Below, piece by piece: positions 16,837-25,827 of a stretch of 64,000 nt of DNA. A model generated the notes under the pieces. The model saw nothing but the letters and a program-made list of their open reading frames with translations. It was not told where the DNA came from and searched no databases. Both the position numbers and the translations under genes were made by a program. The DNA lies in the NCBI RefSeq assembly GCF_002000245.1, contig NZ_MTCM01000003.1, positions 425,658 to 489,657 on the forward strand. Direction: 5' to 3'. This DNA is from Sphingobacterium sp. CZ-UAM (lineage in GTDB: Bacteria; Bacteroidota; Bacteroidia; Sphingobacteriales; Sphingobacteriaceae). Within the stretch, counting starts at the first letter, position 1. Each line of letters opens with the position of its first letter.

Positions 16837-18090
16837 ATGGCTTATTTATTTACGTCAGAATCTGTTTCTGAAGGACATCCAGACAAAGTTGCGGATCAAA
16901 TTTCAGATGCACTAATAGACAATTTCTTAGCATGGGATGAAGACTCTCGTGTTGCTATTGAGACTTTAGTAACGACTGGTCAGGTCGTTCTCGCAGGTGA
17001 GGTTAAATCAAACATATATTTAGATGTCCAGAAAATAGCCCGTTCTGTTATCCAAAAAATTGGCTATACCAAGTCCGAATATATGTTTGAAGCAAATTCC
17101 TGTGGTGTTTTATCTGCAATCCATGAGCAATCTGCTGATATTAATCAAGGTGTAGACCGCAAGACAAGACAAGAGCAAGGAGCTGGAGACCAAGGTATCA
17201 TGTTTGGCTATGCTAATAATGAAACTGAAAACTTCATGCCTCTGGCATTAGATCTTTCTCATCGTCTTTTATATGAACTGGCAGAGTTGCGTAGAGAAAA
17301 CAACGAAATAAAGTATCTACGACCGGATGCAAAATCACAGGTAACGTTGGAATATGGTGATGATCATAAACCAAAAAGAATTGATACAATCGTAATTTCG
17401 ACACAGCATGATGACTTCGACAGTGAGCCGGTCATGTTGGATAAAATCACACAGGATATAAAAACAATTTTAATTCCACGTGTTAAAGCACAATTGAAAC
17501 CAGAACTCCAATTGTTATTTAATGATGAAATTAAATTCCATATTAATCCAACCGGAAAATTTGTTATCGGTGGTCCACATGGAGATACCGGGCTGACCGG
17601 CCGTAAGATCATCGTAGATACTTATGGAGGTAAGGGTGCACATGGAGGAGGGGCTTTCTCTGGGAAAGATCCATCGAAAGTGGATCGTTCCGCTGCTTAT
17701 GCCACCCGTCATATTGCCAAAAACTTGGTTGCTGCAGGGGTGGCAGACGAGATCCTCGTTCAGATATCCTATGCAATTGGTGTCAAAGACCCTATGGGAA
17801 TTTATGTAAATACCTATGGAACAAGCAAGGTAAACCTGACAGATGGCCAGATTGCTGATAAAATAGCACAATTGTTTGATATGACCCCTTATGGCATTGA
17901 AACTCGTCTTGGTTTAAGAAACCCTATCTACTCTGAAACCGCTGCTTATGGTCACATGGGAAGAACACCGAGAAAAGTAACTAAAGAATTCGAAAGTTCT
18001 ACTGGAGAAAAGAAACAAATCGAAGTGGAGTTATTCACTTGGGAAAAGTTAGATTACATCGAGAAGGTGAAAGAAGAATTTGGTCTGTAA
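16837..18090 (+). CDS. metK: S-adenosylmethionine synthetase
   Basis: Makes SAM from methionine and ATP in the cytoplasm. 417 residues. The N-terminal [20 protein letters not shown] carries the ATP/methionine-binding His. [12 protein letters not shown] and the phosphate-binding [18 protein letters not shown] are present, with normal length and an intact C terminus. The leader carries a SAM-II-like riboswitch candidate, so the gene is probably repressed when SAM is abundant. A terminator follows at 18117. Confidence 0.97.
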   Translation: MAYLFTSESVSEGHPDKVADQISDALIDNFLAWDEDSRVAIETLVTTGQVVLAGEVKSNIYLDVQKIARSVIQKIGYTKSEYMFEANSCGVLSAIHEQSADINQGVDRKTRQEQGAGDQGIMFGYANNETENFMPLALDLSHRLLYELAELRRENNEIKYLRPDAKSQVTLEYGDDHKPKRIDTIVISTQHDDFDSEPVMLDKITQDIKTILIPRVKAQLKPELQLLFNDEIKFHINPTGKFVIGGPHGDTGLTGRKIIVDTYGGKGAHGGGAFSGKDPSKVDRSAAYATRHIAKNLVAAGVADEILVQISYAIGVKDPMGIYVNTYGTSKVNLTDGQIADKIAQLFDMTPYGIETRLGLRNPIYSETAAYGHMGRTPRKVTKEFESSTGEKKQIEVELFTWEKLDYIEKVKEEFGL

Positions 18091-18116
18091 TGGACTCACC
18101 TACCAAAATAATGATG

Positions 18117-18144
18117 GGGATACAGCAAATGTATCCCTTTTTTT
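18117..18144 (+). terminator. Intrinsic terminator of metK
   Basis: Perfect 8-bp stem GGGATACA / TGTATCCC (18117-18124 with 18130-18137) and a 5-base loop, followed by a run of seven T. It sits 27 bases past the metK stop. Confidence 0.92.
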
Positions 18145-18174
18145 GTATCTTACTCTCTCTAAACCGTATCATAA

Positions 18175-18579
18175 ATGAAAAGACGCAATTTTTTACTTGC
18201 ACCTATGGTGCTCGTCACCGCGCCCGCATGGGCAAATCCGACGCAGTCAGATCATGACTTGCACCCCAACACAATTATACATGTTGTGAATTTTTGGCTG
18301 AAAGAAGATATCAGTGAAAAAGATAAAAAGGATTTCGTCGGATTTTTCGAAGAACTTAGAAAAATTGAAACAATCAAAACACTTAACTATGGTGTTCCTG
18401 CACCGACAAATAAGCGAGCAGTCGTCGATAATAGTTTTGACTATACATTGATTGTCACATTCAAAGATCTTAAAGATATTGGCATTTATGAAACACATCC
18501 AATTCATCTAAAAGCTATTGAAAAATACAAGCACTTTTGGACCAAAGTAATGGTTAAAGACACAACCATTATTAAATAA
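18175..18579 (+). CDS. Exported Dabb-domain (stress-responsive alpha/beta barrel) protein
   Basis: 134 residues. The N terminus MKRRNFLLAPMVLVTAPAWA looks like a Tat-type signal (RRNFLL). The mature part has the features of the dimeric Dabb ferredoxin-like fold: IIHVVNFWLKEDISEKDKKD, then FDYTLIVTFKDLKDIGIYET and HPIHLKAIEKY. Family members bind small molecules or are of unknown function. It lies after the metK terminator. Its last 8 bases overlap the 3' end of the convergent DUF58 gene. Confidence 0.82.
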   Translation: MKRRNFLLAPMVLVTAPAWANPTQSDHDLHPNTIIHVVNFWLKEDISEKDKKDFVGFFEELRKIETIKTLNYGVPAPTNKRAVVDNSFDYTLIVTFKDLKDIGIYETHPIHLKAIEKYKHFWTKVMVKDTTIIK

Positions 18580-19900
18580 GTCCACGTGCCTTTATTTCTA
18601 GATACTTATTGATTGAATTTATTGTCAAATTTTCTGGTGCAGTGTAGATGGTCTGAAATCCGTTACGGATCAGCTCCTGCACAATAAGTTGCTTCTCGTA
18701 GATAAATTTCTCCGCAATAATTTGATTATAGATCTCAATAGTCTTTTTAGGCGAGCTTTTAGCCAAATCTTCAACTTCAACATTTTTGAAGACAATAACA
18801 ACGATGATATGACTCCGGTTTAACATCGACAGATAACTCATCTGCCTTCTCAGGGAGTCCAGTGTTTCAAAATTTGTATAAAGAAAGATAAGCGAACGTT
18901 TATTGATATGTGCGTTCGCATAACTATAAAGTTTGCCTAACTCAGGCTCGTCAAATTTTGTAGCCACCTGGTATAAGGCTTCCGAAATTTTGAGCATCTG
19001 GTTATTTCTTTTTTCAGCTGGAATAAAAACATTCACATCTTTCGAAAAGGTCAATAATCCAGCACGATCCTGCTTTAATATTGTTGCGTTTGAAAGAACT
19101 AGGGAGGCATTGATTGCATAATCCAATAATGTCAGTCCTTCAAAAGGCATCCGCATTGCTCGTCCCAAATCAATAAATGAATAGACCGGTTGTGACTTTT
19201 CCTCCTCATACTGATTGACCATTAGCTTTTTGGCTTTTGCTGTAGCCTTCCAATTCATATGACGATAATCATCGCCCTGGACATATTCCCGAACATGGTC
19301 AAACTCCATTGCAGAGCCAATACGACGGATCCGTTTTATACCCAATTCATTTAACCTATTGCTTGTTGCTAAGAGCTGATACTTTCTTAATTGAATATAA
19401 GAAGGGTAACATGGAATTTCCTGAACCTGATTGGTCACAAATCTCCGTTTGAAAAATCCAAACCGCTGCACAAGTGCCATACATCGTCCAAACTGATATA
19501 CCCCCCTTTGTGTTGGCCGCATCAAATAAGAAATCTCAGAACTTTGATGTGCGGTTAAACGGGTAGAAAATTCATTGTTACGAATTTGAAGTTGTATCGG
19601 AAATTCCTCTAAGATTTCAATAATAGTAGGAAATGGATAGAAGGAATTGACTATTAACTTCATCGGATTTTCATCCCCATTGGATAACTTCTCAGGATAT
19701 ATCCTAGTGATTTCAATACGCCCTTTACCTGCAAACAATACAACGAAATCAAAAATCAGCACAGCCAACCATAGCCAAAATACAATCCATGCAACAATAA
19801 ACAATCCCTTAATAAAAAAAGAAACTGCAAAAAATGTTGCTATCCCCAATAGAGAATAGAAAAACTGATTGGTTAGAAAAAGCTGCTTTAATTTCCTCAT
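18572..19900 (-). CDS. DUF58 domain protein (MoxR-associated)
   Basis: 442 residues. Two N-terminal transmembrane helices (about 12-30 and 33-55) are followed by a DUF58 domain with the hallmark REYVQGDDYRHMNWKATAKA (about 205-225). A vWA-like C-terminal half includes the acidic motif PVYSFIDLGRAM. DUF58 proteins almost always accompany MoxR ATPases, and here the moxR stop and the DUF58 start share one base. Last gene of the SpoIIM-to-DUF58 operon. The biochemical function of the pair is not established. Confidence 0.92.
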   Translation of the reverse strand: MRKLKQLFLTNQFFYSLLGIATFFAVSFFIKGLFIVAWIVFWLWLAVLIFDFVVLFAGKGRIEITRIYPEKLSNGDENPMKLIVNSFYPFPTIIEILEEFPIQLQIRNNEFSTRLTAHQSSEISYLMRPTQRGVYQFGRCMALVQRFGFFKRRFVTNQVQEIPCYPSYIQLRKYQLLATSNRLNELGIKRIRRIGSAMEFDHVREYVQGDDYRHMNWKATAKAKKLMVNQYEEEKSQPVYSFIDLGRAMRMPFEGLTLLDYAINASLVLSNATILKQDRAGLLTFSKDVNVFIPAEKRNNQMLKISEALYQVATKFDEPELGKLYSYANAHINKRSLIFLYTNFETLDSLRRQMSYLSMLNRSHIIVVIVFKNVEVEDLAKSSPKKTIEIYNQIIAEKFIYEKQLIVQELIRNGFQTIYTAPENLTINSINKYLEIKARGLI

Positions 19901-20889
19901 TATCTTGGAATTTCTACCGTATTAATGATTTGGTCAATAACATAAGAAGTTGTAAAACCCTCCATTTCCCGTTCAGGAGTCAGCATCACACGATGCCCCA
20001 AGACCGCGGATGCAACCCTTCTAATATCTTCAGGCGTTACAAAATCTCTTCCACTCAATGCTGCAGAAGCTTTGGCAGATTCCAATAAGGCAATAGAAGC
20101 CCGCGGTGACGCCCCTAAAGTTAAACTCGGATTAGTACGCGTCTTTATAATCACCTGAGCAATATAGCTTAACAATTCTTCGTGTACAAAAATTGATTTG
20201 ATAAGCCGCTGAAATGAGAAAATTTCTTCCGCTGAAACCACACTGTTTACTTGATCCTCTTTATTCGATGCTTTCTGCGCATGATGCTCTTTCAAGATCT
20301 CCAGCTCCTGCTCAAGTTCCGGATAGTTCACATTGATCTTAAAAAGAAAACGGTCCAGCTGCGCTTCTGGCAATCGATAGGTTCCTTCATGTTCGATCGG
20401 GTTCTGCGTAGCAAATACAATAAATGGAGTCGGCAAAATATAGGTATTTCCATCAACGGAGACCTGATGTTCAGCCATACTTTCGAAAAGTGCAGCCTGT
20501 GTTTTTGCAGGAGCACGATTAATCTCGTCGATCAAAACAATATTAGCAAAAATAGGCCCTTTTCGAAATTCAAATTCATTGCTTTTTAGATCCAAAATCG
20601 ATGATCCCGTCACATCGGAAGGCATCAAATCTGGGGTAAACTGAATTCGTTTAAAGTCGCTACTAATTGTCTTGGCTATCAATTTTGCTGATAAAGTCTT
20701 CGCAACACCAGGTAAACCTTCTATTAGCGAATGTCCAGATGCTAAAATCGAAATCAGTAACAGATCAATTAATTGATCCTGTCCAACAATAACCTTTTTT
20801 ACCTCCGACTTTACTTGAGCCATTTTATCATATAAAACCGATATATCGATCCGGTTTTCAAAAGATATATATTTATCGAAGTCACTCAT
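19900..20889 (-). CDS. MoxR family AAA+ ATPase
   Basis: 329-residue cytoplasmic AAA+ chaperone-like ATPase. Walker A is GLPGVAKT, Walker B is IVLIDEINRAP with the following KTQAALFESMAEHQV, and sensor motifs FVIFATQNPIEHEGTY and LDRFLFKI are present. The C-terminal lid has LTLGASPRASIALLESAKA. MoxR proteins act on partners encoded nearby, often vWA or DUF58 proteins. It overlaps the DUF4350-like gene by 4 bases and DUF58 by 1, so the trio is translationally coupled. Confidence 0.95.
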   Translation of the reverse strand: MSDFDKYISFENRIDISVLYDKMAQVKSEVKKVIVGQDQLIDLLLISILASGHSLIEGLPGVAKTLSAKLIAKTISSDFKRIQFTPDLMPSDVTGSSILDLKSNEFEFRKGPIFANIVLIDEINRAPAKTQAALFESMAEHQVSVDGNTYILPTPFIVFATQNPIEHEGTYRLPEAQLDRFLFKINVNYPELEQELEILKEHHAQKASNKEDQVNSVVSAEEIFSFQRLIKSIFVHEELLSYIAQVIIKTRTNPSLTLGASPRASIALLESAKASAALSGRDFVTPEDIRRVASAVLGHRVMLTPEREMEGFTTSYVIDQIINTVEIPR

Positions 20890-22079
20890 ATCATTTTTGC
20901 TTTATGTTTAAAATCTTCTATTGTTTCATTAACCTGTTTTAATCCGGCCACTTTATTTTGCTGTATCCCTTGCATTCGAATGATTAATCTGATCAGCTGC
21001 TGTGTTTCAGCCAAAGAGACACCCGATCTTTCTGCCAATTCTTCAGAAAAGCCTTCTTCTCTTAACGCTAAGGTGTCCATATGAAAACGGCTTCGTATAT
21101 CGTGTAAGAAATAGTCTATTTTCTTATCAACCATATTACCTGGCGTCCCATTTTCGTAGTATAATGTTGCAATTGTCTCACAAAATTCTTTAGAAAGATT
21201 GGGTTCCGGTTTAGCAATTTCCACTGCACGTTGCTCCCTTTTACTTTTAAACACAAGCAAAAGAACAAGTCCCCCCAAAAGTACATACCACGCTTGTCTT
21301 AAACCTGCATTGGTCAACAAAACCCGTAATGGGGTACTGTACTGAGCCGTATTCGCCTTAAAATCATACCATGCAATCGGTTTGTCATTTAAATAAGATA
21401 ATGATTTTGCGGCATAAGCATATTGAGAAGCTGAATTCAATAGATAATAATTTCCAAACAAGTCGGGTGTCAGGTGCAAATAAAGTTTGCCTTTGCCAAT
21501 CTGCACCTCAACAAAATTAGGCAGCAAATAATCCTGATAACTGATCCCTCCCAAAATGGTCACATTTTTGGGTAGCTTAATAAAAACAGTACTTAAATCT
21601 GATTTTGCATAATGAATTTTACTATTATCGTTAGTCAGCTTGACTCTTAAATGGTTTTTAATATCAACGCCCTTTTTATATCCGTAGAAATCAAACACCT
21701 TAATGTCCAAGGAGTCCAAAAGATAATGATCAATCGCCTCAGCAATAATCATTGCTTTTCCTCCTCGGGACACATAGTCAAGTAATTTATTTTCCGCGGC
21801 TTCGCCTAAGGAAAAATAGGAAGTATAAAATAAAAGGTTCTTATCCCTTCCTTTCATACTATCAAGATATTGATACAATGGACGCTTAATATCTTCATTA
21901 TGCTGATCAATAATATGTTTTAATTCATTTCTGACCACATAAGCCCCAAAAGGGTTTTTATCTTTCGCATCGAAAGTCCGATCCCAAATAATCGGTTTCT
22001 TGCTCGTCATGTCTATGATACCGATCAATAGCAGGACGACTCCCAATAATATCAATCCAAATTTTACTGATCCCTTCAT
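20886..22079 (-). CDS. DUF4350-like membrane protein
   Basis: 397 residues. One N-terminal transmembrane helix (7-24), an extracytoplasmic domain of about 240 residues (DRTFDAKDKNPFGAYVVRNE at about 35-53), a second helix near 268-284 (VLLGGLVLLLVFKS), and a cytoplasmic C-terminal tail. This is the layout of DUF4350 proteins found beside MoxR/DUF58. Overlaps of 4 bases at both ends (ATGA type) show tight coupling in the operon. Function unknown. Confidence 0.8.
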   Translation of the reverse strand: MKGSVKFGLILLGVVLLLIGIIDMTSKKPIIWDRTFDAKDKNPFGAYVVRNELKHIIDQHNEDIKRPLYQYLDSMKGRDKNLLFYTSYFSLGEAAENKLLDYVSRGGKAMIIAEAIDHYLLDSLDIKVFDFYGYKKGVDIKNHLRVKLTNDNSKIHYAKSDLSTVFIKLPKNVTILGGISYQDYLLPNFVEVQIGKGKLYLHLTPDLFGNYYLLNSASQYAYAAKSLSYLNDKPIAWYDFKANTAQYSTPLRVLLTNAGLRQAWYVLLGGLVLLLVFKSKREQRAVEIAKPEPNLSKEFCETIATLYYENGTPGNMVDKKIDYFLHDIRSRFHMDTLALREEGFSEELAERSGVSLAETQQLIRLIIRMQGIQQNKVAGLKQVNETIEDFKHKAKMI

Positions 22080-22957
22080 TTAATTTGATTTTGATATTGA
22101 TTAAACAGTTGTTCATACTGACTAAAATCTGAGGTATTTAATTCAAATTGCCCAAACCAGACGTAGTCAAATATCCGGGTACATTCCTCAAATCCCCCGC
22201 GTAGCGCATTGTTCTGGATCTCATTAGCAAATTCAGCATTTGTTTTACTATGCTTCCACTGAATGTGACCCGCTTGTGCCAGCTTTTGAATATTCAATAA
22301 TTGCAGATAGCGAATGCCCAAAGCATAATTTTTTTGTTCAATAGCATCCTTAATATATTTTTTGAGATCGCTGTTCATCAAATTTCGCTCTACATAGGCC
22401 AATGTATCTAAGGCATCTTCTTCTCTTTCATGCTTAATGAAATATTGATTTTTATTATACAGCACTTTATAGAGAATAAAAGCCAGTGCGATTAACGCTA
22501 AAAAAGCAAAGACATAACCAAATTCTTTGTTAAATTTATACCGATTATCGGGCATTATATCGCCCAACCATTCAGAAATACGGGATAAAATACGTTGCAA
22601 TAGGCTTATTTTATCTTTAATATTCTCGGAATAAACAAAATCGTCCTGTTCATAGCGCTTGATAATTTCTGGATAGGGATCCATCTTAAACGCTCTATCA
22701 TGACTATATCTGGGAATAGAATCAAATAATTGAGGATCCCAAAGCGTACTGTCACTATTATCAGCTTTTGCTACAGCTACGGAATCCATCGCTGCGGAGT
22801 CTAAGGCAATGTTCGCAGAATCCAACAGGGAGGAAATAGAATCAACTGCAACCGAGTCCGCTGTATCGATTTCTGATTCCTTCGCTTTCGGTTTCGGGTC
22901 GCAGGCACCGAGCAATAGCATAAATACAAAAGAAACAACAATTATTATTCTATTCAT
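22076..22957 (-). CDS. Lipoprotein with DUF4129-like C terminus
   Basis: 293 residues. I place the start at the ATG at 22957, behind a rare clear Shine-Dalgarno (GGAGGTAGTG); the longer frame to 22978 begins inside the upstream gene. The signal ends in the lipobox LLLGAC. A Ser/Asp/Ala-rich stretch follows (about 28-75), then a transmembrane helix (FGYVFAFLALIALAFILYKV, about 155-175). The C-terminal domain resembles DUF4129 (LGIRYLQLLNIQKLAQAGHI, then FEECTRIFDYVWFGQFEL). It overlaps both neighbours by a few bases. Confidence 0.78.
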   Translation of the reverse strand: MNRIIIVVSFVFMLLLGACDPKPKAKESEIDTADSVAVDSISSLLDSANIALDSAAMDSVAVAKADNSDSTLWDPQLFDSIPRYSHDRAFKMDPYPEIIKRYEQDDFVYSENIKDKISLLQRILSRISEWLGDIMPDNRYKFNKEFGYVFAFLALIALAFILYKVLYNKNQYFIKHEREEDALDTLAYVERNLMNSDLKKYIKDAIEQKNYALGIRYLQLLNIQKLAQAGHIQWKHSKTNAEFANEIQNNALRGGFEECTRIFDYVWFGQFELNTSDFSQYEQLFNQYQNQIK

Positions 22958-23861
22958 CACTACCTCCAATCCGATCAATCATACCATAAATACGTTCGCT
23001 AAATTTAAGATCCTTTGCCGTTTCATAAATTATACCATTGGCCAACACACCTGCCATATATAGGAAAAGAGTAAACAATGTAATAAATATCCCACCCAAA
23101 GTCATCAACAATTTGCCCCAGGATGAATCAAAAAAAGCTGCATCCAATCCTAAAAAATTATATGATATAAGGGAAATAATTATTAAGGGAATTACAGAAA
23201 TCATCATAACGGCCATTTGGAAGATAAAATTGACGATATAAGCTGCAACCCCATATTGGATCAGCTTTTTACTTAGCATAACATACGAATCAGTGAAACA
23301 GCCCCCCAGATCAGAATATCCCTCACGATAAAATAAGAATGAGCTAAATAACCAGATTCCCACAATTGACATCAATATACCAATCGCAAAACTCCCAATA
23401 AAAGGAATAAAAGCGGAGATGACCGCAACAATAGCGAGCGGTATAGAAACAACGATCAAGGCCAAAACCATCGCAAATAAGAACATAAAATACCGACCTA
23501 TATTTGCTCTAAAATTTTGCAAGACCTCTTTGCCGGTAAATAATGTGTTTTTACGTTCTTTCAGAAGAATAAAATATTCAATAGAAATTCCATAGACATA
23601 TAAGCCAAGTCCGATTAATGCCAGAATCAGTAACGAGGTCCAAGTAAACCCATCAATATCTTCGAATGAGCTACTGTTTGCAGAAAAGGTAACTTTTGTA
23701 GAGAGAAAATAATATACTAATGCTATGCCAGCTAACGGTAATGCAGATAGGCCAAATATTGTTGTCACAAAATGTTTATAGATCAACTTAAAAAGGTCTA
23801 TAAAGTTCTGGACAAAATCGCCTATCTTTCGTTCTTTCTGAAATTCAAATTCTACTTCCAT
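22950..23861 (-). CDS. Polytopic membrane protein of the SpoIIM-MoxR operon
   Basis: 303 residues with about six hydrophobic segments, after a cytoplasmic N-terminal stretch (MEVEFEFQKERKIGDFVQNF). Glycine- and isoleucine-rich helices such as GILMSIVGIWLFSSFLFYRE are visible. I do not recognise a specific named family with confidence. It overlaps the SpoIIM-like gene by 10 bases and the DUF4129-like gene by 8, so it is a fixed part of this operon. Function unknown. Confidence 0.75.
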   Translation of the reverse strand: MEVEFEFQKERKIGDFVQNFIDLFKLIYKHFVTTIFGLSALPLAGIALVYYFLSTKVTFSANSSSFEDIDGFTWTSLLILALIGLGLYVYGISIEYFILLKERKNTLFTGKEVLQNFRANIGRYFMFLFAMVLALIVVSIPLAIVAVISAFIPFIGSFAIGILMSIVGIWLFSSFLFYREGYSDLGGCFTDSYVMLSKKLIQYGVAAYIVNFIFQMAVMMISVIPLIIISLISYNFLGLDAAFFDSSWGKLLMTLGGIFITLFTLFLYMAGVLANGIIYETAKDLKFSERIYGMIDRIGGSDE

Positions 23862-24814
23862 TGAAACCGTTTTGCTAATCGATAGGGGTTAATAACATAA
23901 AAGAATAAGATCGCGATCGACGATAAAAGTATGATGAATAAACTGAGCCATATCGAAATAGCATAGTATCTCGTTACAAAGCCCTCTAATGTACCCGCGA
24001 CAATAAAAAATGGTATTGTACTAATCAGTACTTTCATGGCAATCTTTGCTGTCTGAACAAAAGAGGCCATCCGAGTATACGATTTGGGAAACAAAATGCT
24101 ATTTCCGATCGCCAGTCCACAACCTCCTGCAACAATGATCACTGAGATCTCGATAGTTCCATGGATCCAGATCGCTGACATTGCCTTTCCCATCACGCCA
24201 TATTGGAAAAACATTTGATGGAACGCCCCCAACATAATGCCATTGCTAAACAATATATAGCCAGTACCAATACTCAGAAACAATCCAAAAGCAAAAGCCA
24301 TAAAAGCCACGCGAACATTATTGATCGTAATCCAGATCGCCGAGCCAAAACTACTTCCTTTTCCATAAACCGCAGCAGGATCCCCAGCTTTAATGCTCTC
24401 TATCGTCGAATCAACATAAACATCGCCTAAAATTAATCGAATGAAATCCAAATCATACACCGCTGAAAGAAAACCTATCGCCGATGCGAACACAAAAATC
24501 AAAAGCGAATAAAGGAGTGGCCGACGGATTGACCAAATTGCCTGCGGAATCTCTTCGTTTATAAAAGATTTGAATCTATTGTTAGAAGCTTTGCGGTCTT
24601 TATAGATTTTCTGATGAGCTGTTACTGCTAGTTCATTTAAGTAACTGCGAACCTTACTATCGGGATAAAATGTCTGCGCGTAAGCCAAATCATTTGTCAA
24701 CTCAATATAATTTGAAGCCAGCTCATCTGGATCAACCTGCATATTAGTTGACAAATTATTTTCAATTGACGTCCATTTTTCTTTATTTCGTTCTACAAAT
24801 GATGCTTCTCTCAT
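23852..24814 (-). CDS. SpoIIM-family (stage II sporulation protein M-like) membrane protein
   Basis: 320 residues. The N-terminal soluble helical part begins MREASFVERNKEKWTSIENN, a typical opening for these homologues. It is followed by about six transmembrane helices of the SpoIIM fold (for example IHGTIEISVIIVAGGCGLAI, with the conserved H-G-x-x-E). I use the ATG at 24814; the frame is open to 24871, but that start is upstream of the family start. The organism is not expected to sporulate, so this is the non-sporulation paralogue. First gene of the operon and divergent from the RDD gene. Confidence 0.85.
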   Translation of the reverse strand: MREASFVERNKEKWTSIENNLSTNMQVDPDELASNYIELTNDLAYAQTFYPDSKVRSYLNELAVTAHQKIYKDRKASNNRFKSFINEEIPQAIWSIRRPLLYSLLIFVFASAIGFLSAVYDLDFIRLILGDVYVDSTIESIKAGDPAAVYGKGSSFGSAIWITINNVRVAFMAFAFGLFLSIGTGYILFSNGIMLGAFHQMFFQYGVMGKAMSAIWIHGTIEISVIIVAGGCGLAIGNSILFPKSYTRMASFVQTAKIAMKVLISTIPFFIVAGTLEGFVTRYYAISIWLSLFIILLSSIAILFFYVINPYRLAKRFQWK

Positions 24815-24843
24815 TAATTTTTTTAACTGGCTAAACCAAATAT

Positions 24844-25575
24844 ATGAATAAGCTTGAGATAAACACAGCACAAAATGTAAAAATCCAGTATAATCTTGCT
24901 AGTCTAGGTTCGCGGATGATCGCATTTGCAATAGACTATTTTATTATCGTGTGTTACTTCTTCTTCTGTATGTTTCTGTTGGATGCCTTAGATATCACGA
25001 GTAGGGATCCCTATCTTTTCTACGGTATTATTATGGGAATGACTTTACCTGCGTTTTTTTATACCTTGATTGCCGAAACAGCCTTCGGCGGACAGACCAT
25101 CGGTAAAAAGATCATGAAAATAAAAGTGGTGAAGCTCGATGGTTCTCGTGCCGACTTTTATCAATACCTATCAAGATGGACATTATCAATAGTAGATATA
25201 TGGATGACAATGGGTGGTGTTGCAATTACCGCTATTGTCTTATCCAAAAATGGTCAACGGATTGGAGACATTGCCGGAGAGACATCCGTCATCAGTTTGA
25301 AACCTAGTTTGAAACTCAGTGATACAATTTATGAAGAGACCTTTGAAAATCATCCTATTTTATTCCCGCAGGTAATTAAGTTGAGCGACAAAGATGCAAA
25401 TATCATCAAAGAGGTCTATCAGACGGCTTTTGACAGGAGAGATGTAGGAATACTGACAGCCTTGGTACAACGTCTCGAAGCGGTTATGGAAATTAAACAT
25501 CCCGAAAAAATGACACCTAATGATTTCGTTTTACAGGTCATGAAAGATCATTACAGCATGTTTAAGGATAAATAG
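24844..25575 (+). CDS. RDD family membrane protein
   Basis: 243 residues. The RDD domain is visible from the N terminus: LGSRMIAFAIDYFIIVCYFF, then AFGGQTIGKKIMKIKVVKLD and NGQRIGDIAGETSVI. Four hydrophobic helices lie in the first 150 residues, followed by a soluble C-terminal tail with an EVYQTAFDRRDVGILTALVQ helix. RDD proteins are often next to SpoIIM-like genes, and here it is divergent from it across 29 bases. Transport or membrane-complex roles are proposed for the family but not established here. Confidence 0.88.
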   Translation: MNKLEINTAQNVKIQYNLASLGSRMIAFAIDYFIIVCYFFFCMFLLDALDITSRDPYLFYGIIMGMTLPAFFYTLIAETAFGGQTIGKKIMKIKVVKLDGSRADFYQYLSRWTLSIVDIWMTMGGVAITAIVLSKNGQRIGDIAGETSVISLKPSLKLSDTIYEETFENHPILFPQVIKLSDKDANIIKEVYQTAFDRRDVGILTALVQRLEAVMEIKHPEKMTPNDFVLQVMKDHYSMFKDK

Positions 25576-25598
25576 TCGGTATAATAGACTATTAAGTT

Positions 25599-25720
25599 TG
25601 GCCTTTACTGGGGTAAACAATGGATACTAGCCGGAAATACAACGGATTTTACACGCTAGCAACCGAACAAGCAACGTACAATCACCGAAGAAGTACCGAA
25701 CGAGCACCGTTAGAAGGCCA
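25599..25720. repeat. Degenerate 11-bp tandem repeat array flanked by a 7-bp inverted repeat
   Basis: Five consecutive 11-base units run from 25662 to 25716: ACCGAACAAGC, AACGTACAATC, ACCGAAGAAGT, ACCGAACGAGC and ACCGTTAGAAG. Two weaker units precede them. TGGCCTT (25599-25605) and AAGGCCA (25714-25720) bracket the array as inverted repeats. It lies between the convergent RDD and fabD genes, and I see no coding potential there. Confidence 0.7.
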
Positions 25721-25781
25721 GATTTATCCGCCCTCAATTCGCATTTCGTAAGGAAGACACGGTAAAATTTTAAGTATAAAA

Positions 25782-25803
25782 AAGGGCCGAATAATCGACC
25801 CTT
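25782..25803 (-). terminator. Intrinsic terminator of fabD
   Basis: A 9-bp stem (AAGGGCCGA / TCGACCCTT, one C/A mismatch) with a 4-base loop, followed on the minus strand by TTTTTTATACTT. It begins 25 bases past the fabD stop codon. Confidence 0.88.
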
Positions 25804-25827
25804 GATATCTTTTAGCTAGGATAACTC

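Noticed and set aside
16632..16838. 68-residue minus-strand frame in the metK leader
   Set aside because: Covers the riboswitch candidate antisense, has no homology pattern and overlaps the metK start.
18572..18579. Frameshift or assembly error at the convergent overlap
   Set aside because: Both the Dabb and DUF58 proteins end naturally and an 8-base tail overlap between convergent genes is ordinary.
23852..24814. Evidence for sporulation from the SpoIIM homologue
   Set aside because: SpoIIM-like proteins are widespread in non-sporulating bacteria next to RDD and MoxR genes. No other sporulation gene is present.
25662..25716. Possible CRISPR array
   Set aside because: Units are 11 bases, degenerate and contiguous, without spacers. 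No cas genes are in the window.
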